Below are positions 45,030 through 56,002 of a stretch of DNA of 64,000 nucleotides, piece by piece (within the stretch, counting starts at the first letter, position 1; every line of letters begins with the position of its first letter). Source of the DNA: Chaetomium olivaceum (lineage: Eukaryota; Ascomycota; Sordariomycetes; Sordariales; Chaetomiaceae); assembly GCA_039881045.1 (NCBI GenBank), contig JAYWVB010000074.1:1-64000 (forward strand), read 5' to 3'. The position numbers and the translations under genes are program-made. A model generated the notes under the pieces. The model did no database searches. It worked only from the letters and a program-made list of their open reading frames with translations, and was not told the DNA's origin.

Positions 45030-45877
45030 ATGCACTTGTCATTCTCTCTCCTTCAGGGGCTGTTGATCGCCGGAGCCGCTGCATCACGTCAAAGGATACA
45101 CCGGCAAGGTAGCGAGGATGGCCGGGAAGGCCCGGTCGAGCCCGACACGGCGGCGGACTGCACCTACTTCGACACCGCTCGGAGTGCTTCGGACGACTGC
45201 GCGCATTTCGCGTCGTGGTGGGGTATCTCGGAAGAAGACTTCATCAGAATGGTGCGTATTAGCAGCATCAACGTATTATCCCCCTCAAGGAACCACTTTT
45301 CTAACCTGCGCAGAACCCGAGCGTAAAATCGGACTGCAGCGGCATCAAGGTCGGCAACTCGTACTGCATCGAAGTCAACTACGGTATCCCCCCCACGCCC
45401 ACCACCACAGCCGCACCCAGCAGCACGGCGGCGCCCAAGCCGACCAAGACCCAATACGGATTGATCGACTCGTGCACCAAGTTCTACGAGGCCAAGTCCG
45501 GAGATATCTGCGTCAACATCGCAAGCTCCTTCGGAACCACATGGGCCGATTTCCTCTTGTGGAACCCGGCAGTCAGGGACGACTGCAGCGCGCTTTATGC
45601 CGGGTGGTACTACTGTGTTGAGGCACCCGAGAGGGCGCCGACTCCTACCAGCGTTGCGCCGCCGGTCGACACCTGCAACCCGACAGCCCCGACGCCCACC
45701 CAACCCGGACCAATTTGCGGCTGCACCAAGTGGTACCAGGTTGAGGAGGGAGACACCTGCGCCGTCATTATTGACAAGTTCGATCTCGGCGAGAACTTTT
45801 ACAAGTGGAACTCGAATTATGGAAGTCAGTGCGAGTACCTGTACCTTGGGTACTATGTCTGCATTGGTGTCGAGTAG
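45030..45877 (+). CDS. Secreted protein with three LysM modules
   Basis: ATG 45030 opens a signal peptide (MHLSFSLLQGLLIAGAAA). Exons 45030-45251 and 45314-45877 are joined across a 62-nt intron (GTGCGT...CTAAC...CAG), giving 261 residues. Three LysM-like modules follow: ASDDCAHFASWWGISEEDF / NPSVKSDC, then SGDICVNIASSFGTTWADFL / WNPAVRDDC, then EGDTCAVIIDKFDLGENFYK / WNSNYGSQC. Each ends in a Y-C pair. Thr/Pro-rich linkers separate them. LysM modules bind chitin oligomers; such secreted proteins often shield hyphae or hide chitin from host or competitor receptors. The decayed class-C chitinase lies about 8 kb upstream, a gene pairing common in this group of fungi. Confidence 0.9.
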
Positions 45878-46540
45878 GCGCTGTCAGCGATACTTCGGTC
45901 CAACAGATCCATGTAATGGTCCGTCGGGATCTAGAAGGGAGACGGTTCCTCTAATGATTAATACTCGATTGGGCTTCATTTCTCTTTAATACTGCCAATT
46001 CCACGGTGCTTAAAAAGAGGTTGCTGGCAATGTGCAAAACACTGTTCTAACATGAGGTTTGAACATAGACGGCCGCCAACCAAACTCCAAATCTTCATCA
46101 CCTGGAGAGCACATGTTGCTGAAGAAAACAACCTTCATTCAACCAAAACCGGCCTGATTACTGATCAGCACACCTGACAGCGCGCCACTTACGTGCCAAG
46201 AACATCATGATGTCGCCGTCTTTCCCTTTGTGTCGACGCGTTGGGAAACCACAGCGCGCTGCCTGGGGCTCACCCTCTCATTTGTGCTTGTGTTAATCAC
46301 GGTCCCTGTGGATGCCTAATAGGTGGCTTGCCAAGACGAGGGGTTCGACGTTCGAGCTTGGGGATCTCGATGACCAAGGACCTGTTGAAGGGCTTAAATT
46401 CGACTCTTTTTCTCGGAGACTACAATTTCTGCAGAACTCGTTAGTTCCCCAAACATTTCATCCGCCTCAAACCTGAAACTGGAACCATCATCACAACTCT
46501 ACTAGACACTGTCTTGTAACTTTTATTCCCCCACGTCACA
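45878..46540. other. Intergenic region, no gene seen
   Basis: Short ORFs only; promoter region of the VOC gene at the right end. Confidence 0.35.
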
Positions 46541-47041
46541 ATGCCTCTCAGCAAACTGCAGCTCACCACCTGTCTCTGGTTCGACGGCCAAGCTGAAGAA
46601 GCAGCCAACTTCTACATCTCCATCTTCCCCAACTCCAAGATCACCCACGTCCAGCATTACCTGCCTGACGGCCAAGACCTCCATGGCCATGAGCCCGGCA
46701 CCGTACTCATCGTCGAATTCGACCTCGACGGCCACCGTTTCGTGGCGCTCAACGGCGGGCCGCACTTCAAGTTCAACGAAGCCGTATCCTTCCAGATCGA
46801 CTGCGCCAACCAGGACGAGGTCGACTACTACTGGGACAAGCTGACCGAGGGCGGCGACCCGGCCAAGCAGCAGTGCAGCTGGTTGGGTGATAAGTATGGC
46901 GTTTCGTGGCAGGTCGTGCCGACTGCGTTGAAGAATATGCTTGCCAGCGAGGATAAAGAGGCAGCGGGGCGGGTGACGGCGGTTATGATGCAGTCGAAGA
47001 AGATGGTTATTGTGGATTTGGAGAAGGCATTCAGGGGTTAG
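46541..47041 (+). CDS. VOC-superfamily protein (PhnB / 3-demethylubiquinone methyltransferase-like)
   Basis: A single exon of 166 codons. It begins QLTTCLWFDGQAEEAANFY and continues GTVLIVEFDLDGHRFVALNG, EAVSFQIDCANQDEVDYYWD and GDKYGVSWQVVPTAL. These are the characteristic blocks of PhnB-like glyoxalase/bleomycin-resistance-fold proteins, which are often mislabelled as ubiquinone methyltransferases. Usual length is 140-170 residues, so the gene is complete. No signal peptide, probably cytosolic. The specific substrate is unknown. Confidence 0.88.
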   Translation: MPLSKLQLTTCLWFDGQAEEAANFYISIFPNSKITHVQHYLPDGQDLHGHEPGTVLIVEFDLDGHRFVALNGGPHFKFNEAVSFQIDCANQDEVDYYWDKLTEGGDPAKQQCSWLGDKYGVSWQVVPTALKNMLASEDKEAAGRVTAVMMQSKKMVIVDLEKAFRG

Positions 47042-47207
47042 GGGTTTCGAGTACGACGTGGACTCAACTTGGAAGTGCGGCAAAGAAAACATGGGGAATG
47101 CAATGGAAGATTGTTATGTTCATTTGACAGGTATTTAGCGAGGAAATAGGAAGGCGAATATGAACTGATCGCGGGAAGGTATGAAATGGGTGAAGTTCAA
47201 CTGCCCC

Positions 47208-47813
47208 TTACGCCTCATCCTCATCATACAGCGGCTTCCACCCTAGCCACACCCACTTGCCCTTCTCACTCCCACTGTAGAAGTGCATGTCCAATGGCGC
47301 ATCCTTTGGCGATGGCGGGCTGTCAGGGGCATTCGTCGCCAGGACACCGTACTGCGCGTACCTCAACACCTGCCGCCCGGGAATAGGCCCTGAGAGCCCA
47401 AAGGTCTATCAAGCACAAACATTAGCCACAACTCTCTAACCGCCTAACTGGCAATACAGCCGACCACACCACCCAGTAATAAGGAACGTAAGGCAGGTAC
47501 TCACCCCAAACGTCGCGCCCTTCACCCCTTGCCCACACTTAAACGTCGCCACATCGATACCGCACCCACCCGCGACCTGCGGCGCAAAGAGCTGGAACTG
47601 GCCGTTGGGCAGCGGCTCGACCGAGAAGAAGCCGCACTTCGACTCGTCGGTCGTCCACTTGCCGCTGCTGGTCACACAGCCTAGGTCGTCGTGGTCGTCG
47701 CCGATGTACAGGGTCCGGAGCTGGCCCAGGCCGGTGAAGTCCTTGCTGGAGGCGGTGGCGGTGGAGGGGAGGAGAGAGGCCAGGGCCAGGAGGAGGGCTG
47801 TGGCGGTGCGCAT
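47208..47813 (-). CDS. Small secreted cysteine-containing protein, unknown family
   Basis: ATG 47813 gives a clear signal peptide (MRTATALLLALASLLPSTATA). Exons 47813-47505 and 47405-47208 join in phase through a 99-nt GTGAGT...TAG intron, giving 168 residues. The mature part has Cys residues in DDLGCVTSSGKW, DESKCGFF, AGGCGIDVATFKCG and a Trp-rich end (GKWVWLGWKPLYDEDEA). I do not recognise the family. Size, secretion signal and Cys content are those of candidate secreted effectors or cell-wall proteins, which is inference only. Confidence 0.75.
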
Positions 47814-48967
47814 TGTGGATGGCAGTATGGGGGTATCTTGGTAACCGGCTACGTAGGTTGTGTTGCGGCGTGTTTGTGAATCAAGATATCGGTTATTATG
47901 GGTTAGGTAAGTGGGGGGGCAATGGCCGAGGATGTGGGGACGGTGAGGTTGGTTTGATACTTGGGGACGACCGTCTTGTAAAGGGCGGTGATCAATTAAA
48001 TAAATACTCACCTTCGGAGGACAAACGCGTCAATATCACACCCCCTAGATGACCGAAAAATCCCTCGGAGATTTCCACGGAGCACCCACCCATGGATCGC
48101 CCGATTAGTTCCACGGATGCCCCCCGGAGTTTTATGGTACCAATTCCGGTGTAGGCAGGTCAGTTGTGTCCCGGTTGCCGGGATCTGATAACACCACAAC
48201 CAACTGGACGTATCTCCTGCTCGATCCGTCATCTTACAGTGTGGGCAGTGGCACGTGTGCAGAAGTCCGGTGATCTCAGGCAACTTGCTTCTCGCTCGTC
48301 AAAAGGGCCCTTGCACATATTAGCCGTCTTTAACCCGACTCGCGCGTAAATTGCCACCCAATGTGAAGCTAAGCTCGAGATGGGTTGCACTGACCTCTGG
48401 TCCTGACATATTTTGCTGGCATTGCTGCCCATCAACCTAGACTCGGACCGGAATCCTTTTGTCTCTGGCTGCCGTCTGAATTCATCCCCTAGCCCTTTCC
48501 CATCCCCCGCATCGGGGTTTGTAAGCGGTTACGTTAGGGTCCTCATTTAAGGTTGGAGATCTGCCATTGGAAGACCCGGTAGTACCGTTACATTCCACCG
48601 TTTGGCGCCCCCAACATCTGCTGCATACCCCAAGATTCCCTGTTTGCTTCCAGGGTTGACGTCGTGCCGGGTGGGTGGCAGTTGGCCCACCTCTCGGCGA
48701 GCAAAGGCCCATTGCCAGAAATGGACTTGTCTTTGATGTCCGGGGGTGCCGAGACTGCCGGATTATGGTTGCTTTCAAAGACGGACTTCGGCCATTTTGC
48801 TGTTGACCGGACCTGTAAATTGACAAATACTACGGGGTAGGAGGATGGTAATCGTTTGATGAAGTGGTCCAGGGTTTGCTGAGGGAGCTTTTATGTGTTG
48901 TCGAGACGAACTATCGGGTCCTGAGCATACCCCTACCTCAACCACATTCTGTAATAATCAGTTGCAT
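47814..48967. other. Intergenic region, no gene seen
   Basis: Short ORFs only. The left end is the promoter region of the secreted protein gene. Confidence 0.35.
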
Positions 48968-49054
48968 GGCAAAGTGGCCGAGTGGTTAAGGCGCTGGTTT
49001 TAGGTTATCAACCACCAGTGGGAAACCGCGCGAGTTCGAATCTCGTCTTTGTCA
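48968..49054 (+). tRNA. tRNA-Leu (anticodon UAG) with an 8-nt intron
   Basis: The acceptor stem GGCAAAG pairs with CTTTGTC. The D arm GGCCGAGTGGTTAAGGC and the T arm GCGAG-TTCGAAT-CTCGT are canonical. The anticodon stem CTGGT/ACCAG encloses 15 nt: TTTAGG, about 8 nt, then C. Removing an 8-nt intron after position 37 leaves a seven-base loop with anticodon TAG, matching the leucine family (long variable arm present). A T5 run at 49061-49065 is the likely Pol III terminator. Confidence 0.9.
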
Positions 49055-49367
49055 AGAATGTTTTTGTGCTTTTCTTTTGTTTTTCACCTTCCCGAGTTAT
49101 CTTGCCAGTTCTGACGGCTTCCTTCCTTGTTACCTAAGGTAGCTAATACACTACAACCCGAAATCCTTCGCGAGTTTTGGTAGCATGTCTTGCCGAAACC
49201 ATCATGAATTCATGACAGGTAGCTTGGTTGAGTTGGAGACCTTAGGTAAGAAATAAATTTCAATCTGCTCTAGTTAGAACCTGAACAATTCACCCAAACA
49301 CTGATGCATTCTGTCCCGTGTACCAAACAGTCCCTCGGAACTTACCAAGTAGCTCAAACCAACGTTT
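49055..49367. other. Short intergenic region
   Basis: Nothing apart from the T-rich terminator area and the 3' flank of the tyrosinase gene. Confidence 0.35.
49061..49065 (+). terminator. Pol III terminator of the tRNA-Leu gene
   Basis: TTTTT six bases after the discriminator base, followed by further T-rich sequence. Confidence 0.6.
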
Positions 49368-51896
49368 CTAGACTGAACCACTGGGTGCAAGACCACCCGG
49401 CTTACCCAATGTAGCCCCTTCGAGCAGCCTGTAAGGCTCCACCGATGCACGATCATCAAAGCGGGCAGAACGATGGTAGGCGGACACCTCGATGAATGGG
49501 TTCTCATCAGGGACCTCGACGTCCGTACCACCCGACTGCCCCTCAAAATTAGCTCTACTCGTCGCAGGTGGTCTTTTGGGATAAAGATGATGTGTGACGC
49601 ACCATGACATTCCAATGTAGGAAGTTGCCCAAATAGTCATCCACAGTACCCCTATCGAGGCTGGGAAGGGGCGCGATTCCTGCCGGGGCGCCCCCTTCGT
49701 CGGGGGAGGCGCCCGGTTGAATTTGGGCGCGGGCCAGCAAGGCAGCCGTCAGAGGGATTTGGGCGCGGCAAAGCGTACCCTTGTCGGCCTGAGTCTCGCA
49801 CTTGCCGCATCCTCTGCCATCGCCGCCACGCCCGCCGAAGACGGGGTTGCTGAAGGTGTAGACGAAGCCGACGTGCTGGGGGTGCGCGTGCGGCGGCACG
49901 GGCTCGCCGGTGTACGAGTCCCGGTAGTTGTCGTACTCCGCCTTGTCGCCGACGAAGAGGTAGATGGTGTATGGTAGGCCGTTGAAAGCGTAACTGTACA
50001 GCCTGAGTTATTGATGTGTTCGAAAGGGGGAAAAGAAGATAGAAAGGAGAACGAAGAATAAAAGAACAAAGGAGGGATAAAGTGATGATAACAGAAAGAA
50101 ATGTAGAGAGAGAAAAAAGGGGGAAAAGTAGAAAACAGAAAAAAAGATGGAAAAACGAAATGGATAAGAAAGAATGCTAGCAAAAGGAAAATAGAAAAAG
50201 ACAAAAAAGAGGGAGACGATAAGGACCAAAGCGAAAAAAGGAAAGAAGATGATTATATGATCTGCGTAGCGACCGGGAGAGACATACCGGTCATAAGTGA
50301 TGTTGACGATGATGTCCCACTTCACTGACTCATGAATGGTAGGCGACGTCGGGGGCTGATACAAGACCTTCAGCTGATCCCGGATGTCCTGTGCGTACTT
50401 GGCGTATACAAAGTTCCCCTGCTCGTCTTTGTACTTCTCCAGCCAGGGTTGTAACTCAGGATAGGAATACCCCCACTTCATCCAGTTCTTGACGTCGTCC
50501 GAGGTGAAGCATTCACCCTTCTCATTCTTGTGGAATGGTGCCAGCGCTGTTTGGGGCGTATCAACCGCGTCTTGCTTAATGGTCCATGTCCCATCATCGT
50601 AGTATGGTGGATCAAGATTGGAAAACCAGTTTTGCGGCTTGTTGTCGTCTGGGTTAAGAGCTTGCCAGAGGGCAAACTGCCTGTCGACGTTGCAGTGATG
50701 CATGAAGAAAATGGGGTCAAGCCCGGCCACAGCAACTTCGGCCATGTGACCCGTGTACTTGCCAAACCCACCAGTCCAGTTGTGGATGTTGTTATGGATG
50801 AATTCCAAGTTCAAATACGACTGGGGATGCGGGTGGGGACCATCCTTCTTCTCCCCGGCAACCCTGGTCGTGGCGAACTGCGCAAACGAGTCGATGTAGT
50901 CGGGCTCATAAAGCCGGTAAACCATATCCGCCAGTGGCACGCCCGCGGCATCTGGATTGTACCACTTGGCCGCTTGGAGAGCTTCCGCAATAAGCTCGTT
51001 GTTGACGGTACCATCTACCCAGTTGCTGTGGATTTCTCCCTGCTGGGGTACAAAGTCTGCCCAGCGGGACGTGCTTCTGGACTTGGAGAACTAGTAACAT
51101 GTCAGCTTCCAAAAGTATAGCTGATGAAAGGATGGCCTCACAGGAATCGTGCGGAATCCGCCGTCGTCGGTGTTCGCTTGCACGTCATTGATACCATACG
51201 AACCCATTTGCGCCGTGCCAGGTATGGTGTACTTGTACATGGGATTCTCAATCTTGACGGTTATGCCGGCGTCGGCCTTCTGGTAGTCAACCACGTCGAT
51301 CTCCGGATATTTGGCAATGATGGGAACGTCGTAGATGAGCTTCGTAGTTGGCGGTTGTGTGCTATTGTCTGGCCGAACCTTCTTGCTCGCCCAGTCCCAA
51401 AAAGGAAGGCGGAAGGTGTCGGCAGCAGTCTTCCACGTCTCCCGAACGGTCGCGGGGACCTTCGGGATGATCTCTGTCACCATGATCTCGTGCAAGGCTT
51501 GCTGGAGGCGTGGTCATCGTCAGCAAAGAAGAGTCATGGTGTCACAAGACGTACCTCGTAGAGCAGCATGTATGGCCGATGCCAGCACGGGAATAGGATA
51601 CTGTTATGGGTGCAGTATCCAGCACCGCCTGCCGCCGCAGTGTAGTTTGCTTCATCCCATGGCTGATAGGGATATCCGTGAATGCCGGCAACTTGGAAAA
51701 AGGAGAGCTTCGTCTTGGGGTCTTTCTCTTCAAACAACTTCAGAGCCCAGATGAACAAACTGTTCTGGATCAAGTGCTCCTTGGTCTTGCCTGGGTACCA
51801 ACTGTCTAACTCATGGCGAAGGGGAACCTTGTCACCGACCACACCGGCCTTGATGCCGGTAATGACATAGACGTCGCCGGTTGTTTTGGATGACAT
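49368..51896 (-). CDS. Tyrosinase (type-3 copper monophenol monooxygenase)
   Basis: Exons 51896-51555, 51501-51142, 51090-50288, 49993-49603 and 49535-49368 join fully in phase to 687 residues. CuA ligands lie in QVAGIHGYPYQPW, HNSILFPCWHRPYMLLYE and the following region. CuB ligands lie in NLEFIHNNIHNW and DPIFFMHHCNVDR. This is the fungal tyrosinase pattern; the enzyme oxidises phenols to quinones in melanin or pigment formation. No signal peptide is seen, so it is probably cytosolic or activated by C-terminal cleavage as in other fungal tyrosinases. The C-terminal domain is long. The third intron (294 nt) is much longer than the others and strongly pyrimidine-rich. Confidence 0.93.
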
Positions 51897-53081
51897 TTTG
51901 ATGGCCCTGGTTCTCGCTGAAGCACTGTGACAAACTGCCACTCAAGTCTCATCCCTGTCTAGAAGGTTCCCGGCTTTATGTATACGTCCTCCCTCGCTGT
52001 CCCTGGGGATCAACCCGTTCTTCTCCTCAAACAATAAACGCCGCAGATGGCGCCACGGTCGCATATTCGATGCATGACGCAGTGTACCGCATTGAGAGCT
52101 ATCACTGTCTCATCCTGAGGTCGCAGTTTCTTCAACCGTAGCCATTCACTAGAACTGCCGCCCGAAGCTTAAGTTTCTGAATGGCTGACAAACAGCGTAG
52201 GACTATCACTAGCAGGTTCAGCACATACGAGCAGGGTCACACAGCGACAGTCACCGGTTATCTCGCCAGCTCAATCAGGAAATAAAAATTGTAGAGCCGC
52301 TGCGGCGAGGACCTGGACCGTGGACACTCGACTCTGGATGTTGGTGGTGTTGTGGCATTCGCTAGATGCCCAGCTGCAAGTGACAAACACATTCCCGTCA
52401 AGAGCGGGGAATTATTGACGGTGGGCCTTCTTGGCCAGGACCAACGAATTACAAGCATCATAATAAACGGTGTGGGTGGATGCGTAATACCTAAACGGTC
52501 GTCGTGCGGCAGAAGAGGAGAGCTGAAAACGCCCGCCAAGCGCATCACGAAGTGATGGGTGACAACATCGACATGAGATCAGAGAGTTGTGATTGGAAAA
52601 TGTGTTGCAAAGCGCGGCAAGGTCGGAAATCCGGTAACCACAAGCCAGACATGAGCCAGATCGACACTGATTTGCGAAGACCGGTGGCAACCAATTCCCG
52701 TACTCTCTTCCTCGTTGTAGATTTAAGCTGAAAAGGGCATATAAGGGATACGGGACTCCACACGCGGGGTCGGAAGAGGTCGCTGAACACCCTCTAGGAA
52801 CATTGCATTGTACAGGACGGGATAACTGCGCGGGCTGCGGGGGCTGCGCGGCTGGTGGCCGTATAACAAACCCCCAAAATGTCAGGCACTTAGAAAAGCA
52901 ATAGTTTACACCCGGTGCATCGAGAAAAGTGGGAAGAGGAGTGCCACGGTGACCAGTAGTTTGAAGGTGGGTAGTACAACGATTAATCTAAAGGCCATGC
53001 CGTACGCAGCTAGCTGACCACTGTCCAGCTGCGGGCGAGCACGGATGTGTCTTCCTGCATTAATGCTCTGTCATCGATTGA
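51897..53081. other. Intergenic region, no gene seen
   Basis: Promoter side of the tyrosinase gene plus short unsupported ORFs. Confidence 0.35.
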
Positions 53082-54083
53082 CTATCGTTGGCTTTGAGAG
53101 GTGATCGGCTCAAAGAAAGCAAGCATATCATCCAATACTTGTTGGGCATGCGTCAAGTATAGCCCTGGATTGGAGGTTAGTGAATGACTGGAGACAAAAT
53201 GGTGACTGAGTTCCGAGTACTGACCATGTCCTGCTTTCTCGTACACCTTGAGTTGTGACCACGGGAGAACTTTGTGGATCAAGACGGAGCTTGCCTCAAC
53301 TGGCATGCCCAAGTCTGAATCGCCATGCAGTATCAAGACCGGCAACTTCTCCTTGTCGTCGGCAGCGCCGGCCGCGGCCCACTGCTTAAGCTCCTCTATC
53401 GTGGACCTCTGCAATACGACCGCCGTCCGCTCGATAGCAACAGGATCCGCCTGGTAAATAATTCTCTCAAAGAACTGCATCGTCCCTTGGCTGACCTCAT
53501 TGCTCAAGTCGGGGCGGAAGAGCCCCGGAATCGCCTGAGCAATGAAGTCCTTGGCTGCGGGTCCCCTCAACCCCTGGATAAGCCCGTCCCAAACCTCGGC
53601 GCTGGGGGCACCAGGGCACGCCTCGCAGCTTACGGGGTAGGGCATGTTGGGCCCCATCCACACGAACCCCTTACAGTGCTCACGCAGAAACGGGCTTGCG
53701 GCTCGAGTCAGGACAGACTCAATGCTGCCCATGCTCGCCGCCACAAAAACGAAGGGCCCCGGGTTCGGCTTCATGACGTGCTCGAGCAGAGCGACGGCGT
53801 CTTGGACGAAGGTGTCAAAGGTCATCTCGCCCGTCGTCGGCGTCGTCCAGTCGCTGTTGCCGAAGCCCCGGCGGTCGGGGGCGATGACGGGGAAGAGGTG
53901 GGTTTCAACGAGGGGGACGATCAGCTGGTCGAACATGCGCGAGGACATGGGCCAGCCGTGGAGGAAGACCAGCGTTAGCGGCTGCCGTGCGGTGGTTGTT
54001 GCGGGCCTGTGGGGGGATGCGGAGGGGATATAGTAACGGTAGAAGAGGCTCGCGCCATCCCTCTCGGAACGGAAGATGCCCAT
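53082..54083 (-). CDS. Alpha/beta hydrolase
   Basis: Exons 54083-53225 and 53164-53082 are joined across a 60-nt intron (GTCAGT...CTAAC...CAG). The intron happens to stay open in frame and could be mistaken for coding. The oxyanion motif is LVFLHGWPMSS; the nucleophile elbow is VAASMGSIES (Ala instead of the first Gly); the acid is Asp in LILHGDSDLGMP; the His is in EKAGHGLYL at the splice junction. Length is about 313 residues, normal for the epoxide-hydrolase/haloperoxidase-like class. No signal peptide. Substrate unknown. Confidence 0.88.
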   Translation of the reverse strand: MGIFRSERDGASLFYRYYIPSASPHRPATTTARQPLTLVFLHGWPMSSRMFDQLIVPLVETHLFPVIAPDRRGFGNSDWTTPTTGEMTFDTFVQDAVALLEHVMKPNPGPFVFVAASMGSIESVLTRAASPFLREHCKGFVWMGPNMPYPVSCEACPGAPSAEVWDGLIQGLRGPAAKDFIAQAIPGLFRPDLSNEVSQGTMQFFERIIYQADPVAIERTAVVLQRSTIEELKQWAAAGAADDKEKLPVLILHGDSDLGMPVEASSVLIHKVLPWSQLKVYEKAGHGQYSELSHHFVSSHSLTSNPGLYLTHAQQVLDDMLAFFEPITSQSQR

Positions 54084-55603
54084 GTTGATGGTGTATTTGT
54101 TGTTGGGTTTTGTTTCGCGTTGGGATTGTTCGAGGGAATGTCTTCTGTTGCTGCCTCATTACGATACCTAGCCTCTAGGTAAGGGGTTAAATATCCTTTT
54201 ATAAGCGCCTGAGTTACTCATAACGCTCGCGTGGCCCAACTCGTATAAACTCTCACGCATGTTATGACACATCCCCGGTTCTCGCCAAGCCGTTCCCAAT
54301 GCCAAATTTGGGTGGAGATATGGTGAAGCTAACCGCTATTAGGCTACGGATACAATGTTATCCCCTGTCTGACTCGGAGGTTTGCGGAGTTTGTTGCGAC
54401 CACGCACTCCTTCTCTGTGTCATGTGCGTTAAAAGCAGCCGGGAGGCGAAAAACACACGGAAGAAGCGGGAAAAAGGAAAAGGAATGCGCGCAAAGCCAG
54501 GCGGCATTTTTATCTAACCCGAGTAAAACACAGCAGGGGTGAGGTGGTGGCTGGGTCTGCATGTTGACTTTCCCCGGTATAAAACGTGAAGGCCGGCCGG
54601 AAAGCAAGTAAACGTGGGTGTCACAAAACAGATGCCCGAAAAGCAACAATGGCAGAACTCCCACTTCGACTTTGCCCATTCGGGGGGTTGGTTCTATCTA
54701 ATATTGGAAAGGAGCACGGAGTTTTGCACAGTTAGGGGTTATACACCTTACCTACTAAGGCAGGATAGAATTCGATATACCGCGACCGGATGTGGGATGC
54801 GGGAACTCGACATGGTAGAGTTTGGTGTTGCCAGCTAACGAATATATGACTAAAACTCCATCGCATCGTACGGAGTGAGTGGTTGGTCAGGCACTTTATC
54901 TATTTAGATAATGTACCTAGCTAGATAAGGTAGGTAATCGCCCCTCCGGCCGCATCTTAATTCAGAGGTGCAAATTAGTAGTGGTTATTATTGTACGTTA
55001 AAAGGTGATGGGAATTGGGATATGCTAGGATTGTGATACTTCTTTTGGTCCAATAGGTTGCTTTCTTTCTTTCTGCTTGTTTATTCTTCTCTTCTTACTG
55101 ATCATTAACTTTTTCTTGACCCTAACCCTCTCCTTTTGTAGTTGACCTTCGCTCTTAAACAACGTTCCAACACTGTTAAACTTTACACATCAATTCGTGA
55201 TTGTTGAAGTAGAATAGGAAAGGCACTTTGTGAAGTCTAAACCGAAACTCGTTGACATCCCTGGAAAAAGAACCTTCCTGGGAATTTAACTTCCTTGATT
55301 CTTTGATTACTTTGATGATAAAAGGTTAGCCCTCCCTGGTTTCCGCGAACCTCTGCCGTTCTCCTCCCCATCCACTCAGATCTGACTAGAACCAGCCTGT
55401 GCCATGGTCCACACGTCGTCCCCACCCTTCTTCAAGGTTGCTGTTATGTCCTTGGCGAGGCCGCTCCCATAGTCCTCAAGCCCCAGGTTTAGTAGAAACG
55501 GGGTCAGAAGATGACGTGTTGGGTTGAGGGACATCGAAGCCCGCTTCGATGTAGATGTCAGAGAGATGGATGCTACCACCCGCTCATGGCGCAATGCATG
55601 TAC
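54084..55603. other. Intergenic region, no gene seen
   Basis: Short ORFs only. A TACCTAG-type repeat lies near 54915-54937 and another at about 54164-54180. Confidence 0.35.
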
Positions 55604-56002
55604 TTAGAAGCCATAGTTCCCTTCGCAATCGAACTCGCTGGACACACAAACAACGTCGACAATGTCGCCGTCCAGGTACAATTCGAATCCCCACTTGAAG
55701 TGGCCTGCCGACTCGACGTTGAGACCCGCGAAACGGAATTCAATTGTGTCGGAAACACCTGTGATGGGTTCCGCGTCGGCAACGGGGTGCACATCATCAC
55801 CGAGCGCCAGTCCATTTTCCCTAAAATCGCCGCTAGATCCCGCCTCATACAACGTAAGGAGGCCTTGAAGGCAGCCAGAGTCCCCCGCAATGGGCTCGAT
55901 CAGAAACACTGTCACGGTGACAGTGAAATCCTCATCTGGCTCGATGTCTTGAACTCCATCCCAGCTGATGTCCCGAAGATTCTGTTGCAGTGTAGTAGCC
56001 AT
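55604..56002 (-). CDS. Small hypothetical protein, 132 residues
   Basis: A single uninterrupted exon from ATG 56002 (MATTLQQNLRDISWDG) with alternating hydrophobic stretches (FTVTVTVFLIEP, FRFAGLNVESAGHFKWGFEL) suggestive of a beta-rich fold. It ends CVSSEFDCEGNYGF. No signal peptide or recognised family. Coding status rests on length, good composition and a plausible start, so it is moderate. Confidence 0.5.
   Translation of the reverse strand: MATTLQQNLRDISWDGVQDIEPDEDFTVTVTVFLIEPIAGDSGCLQGLLTLYEAGSSGDFRENGLALGDDVHPVADAEPITGVSDTIEFRFAGLNVESAGHFKWGFELYLDGDIVDVVCVSSEFDCEGNYGF

Noticed and set aside
53165..53224. A continuous 333-codon ORF for the alpha/beta hydrolase without an intron
   Set aside because: The 60-nt stretch has a donor, branch and acceptor and inserts 20 unmatched residues right at the catalytic His; splicing gives the normal AGHG context.
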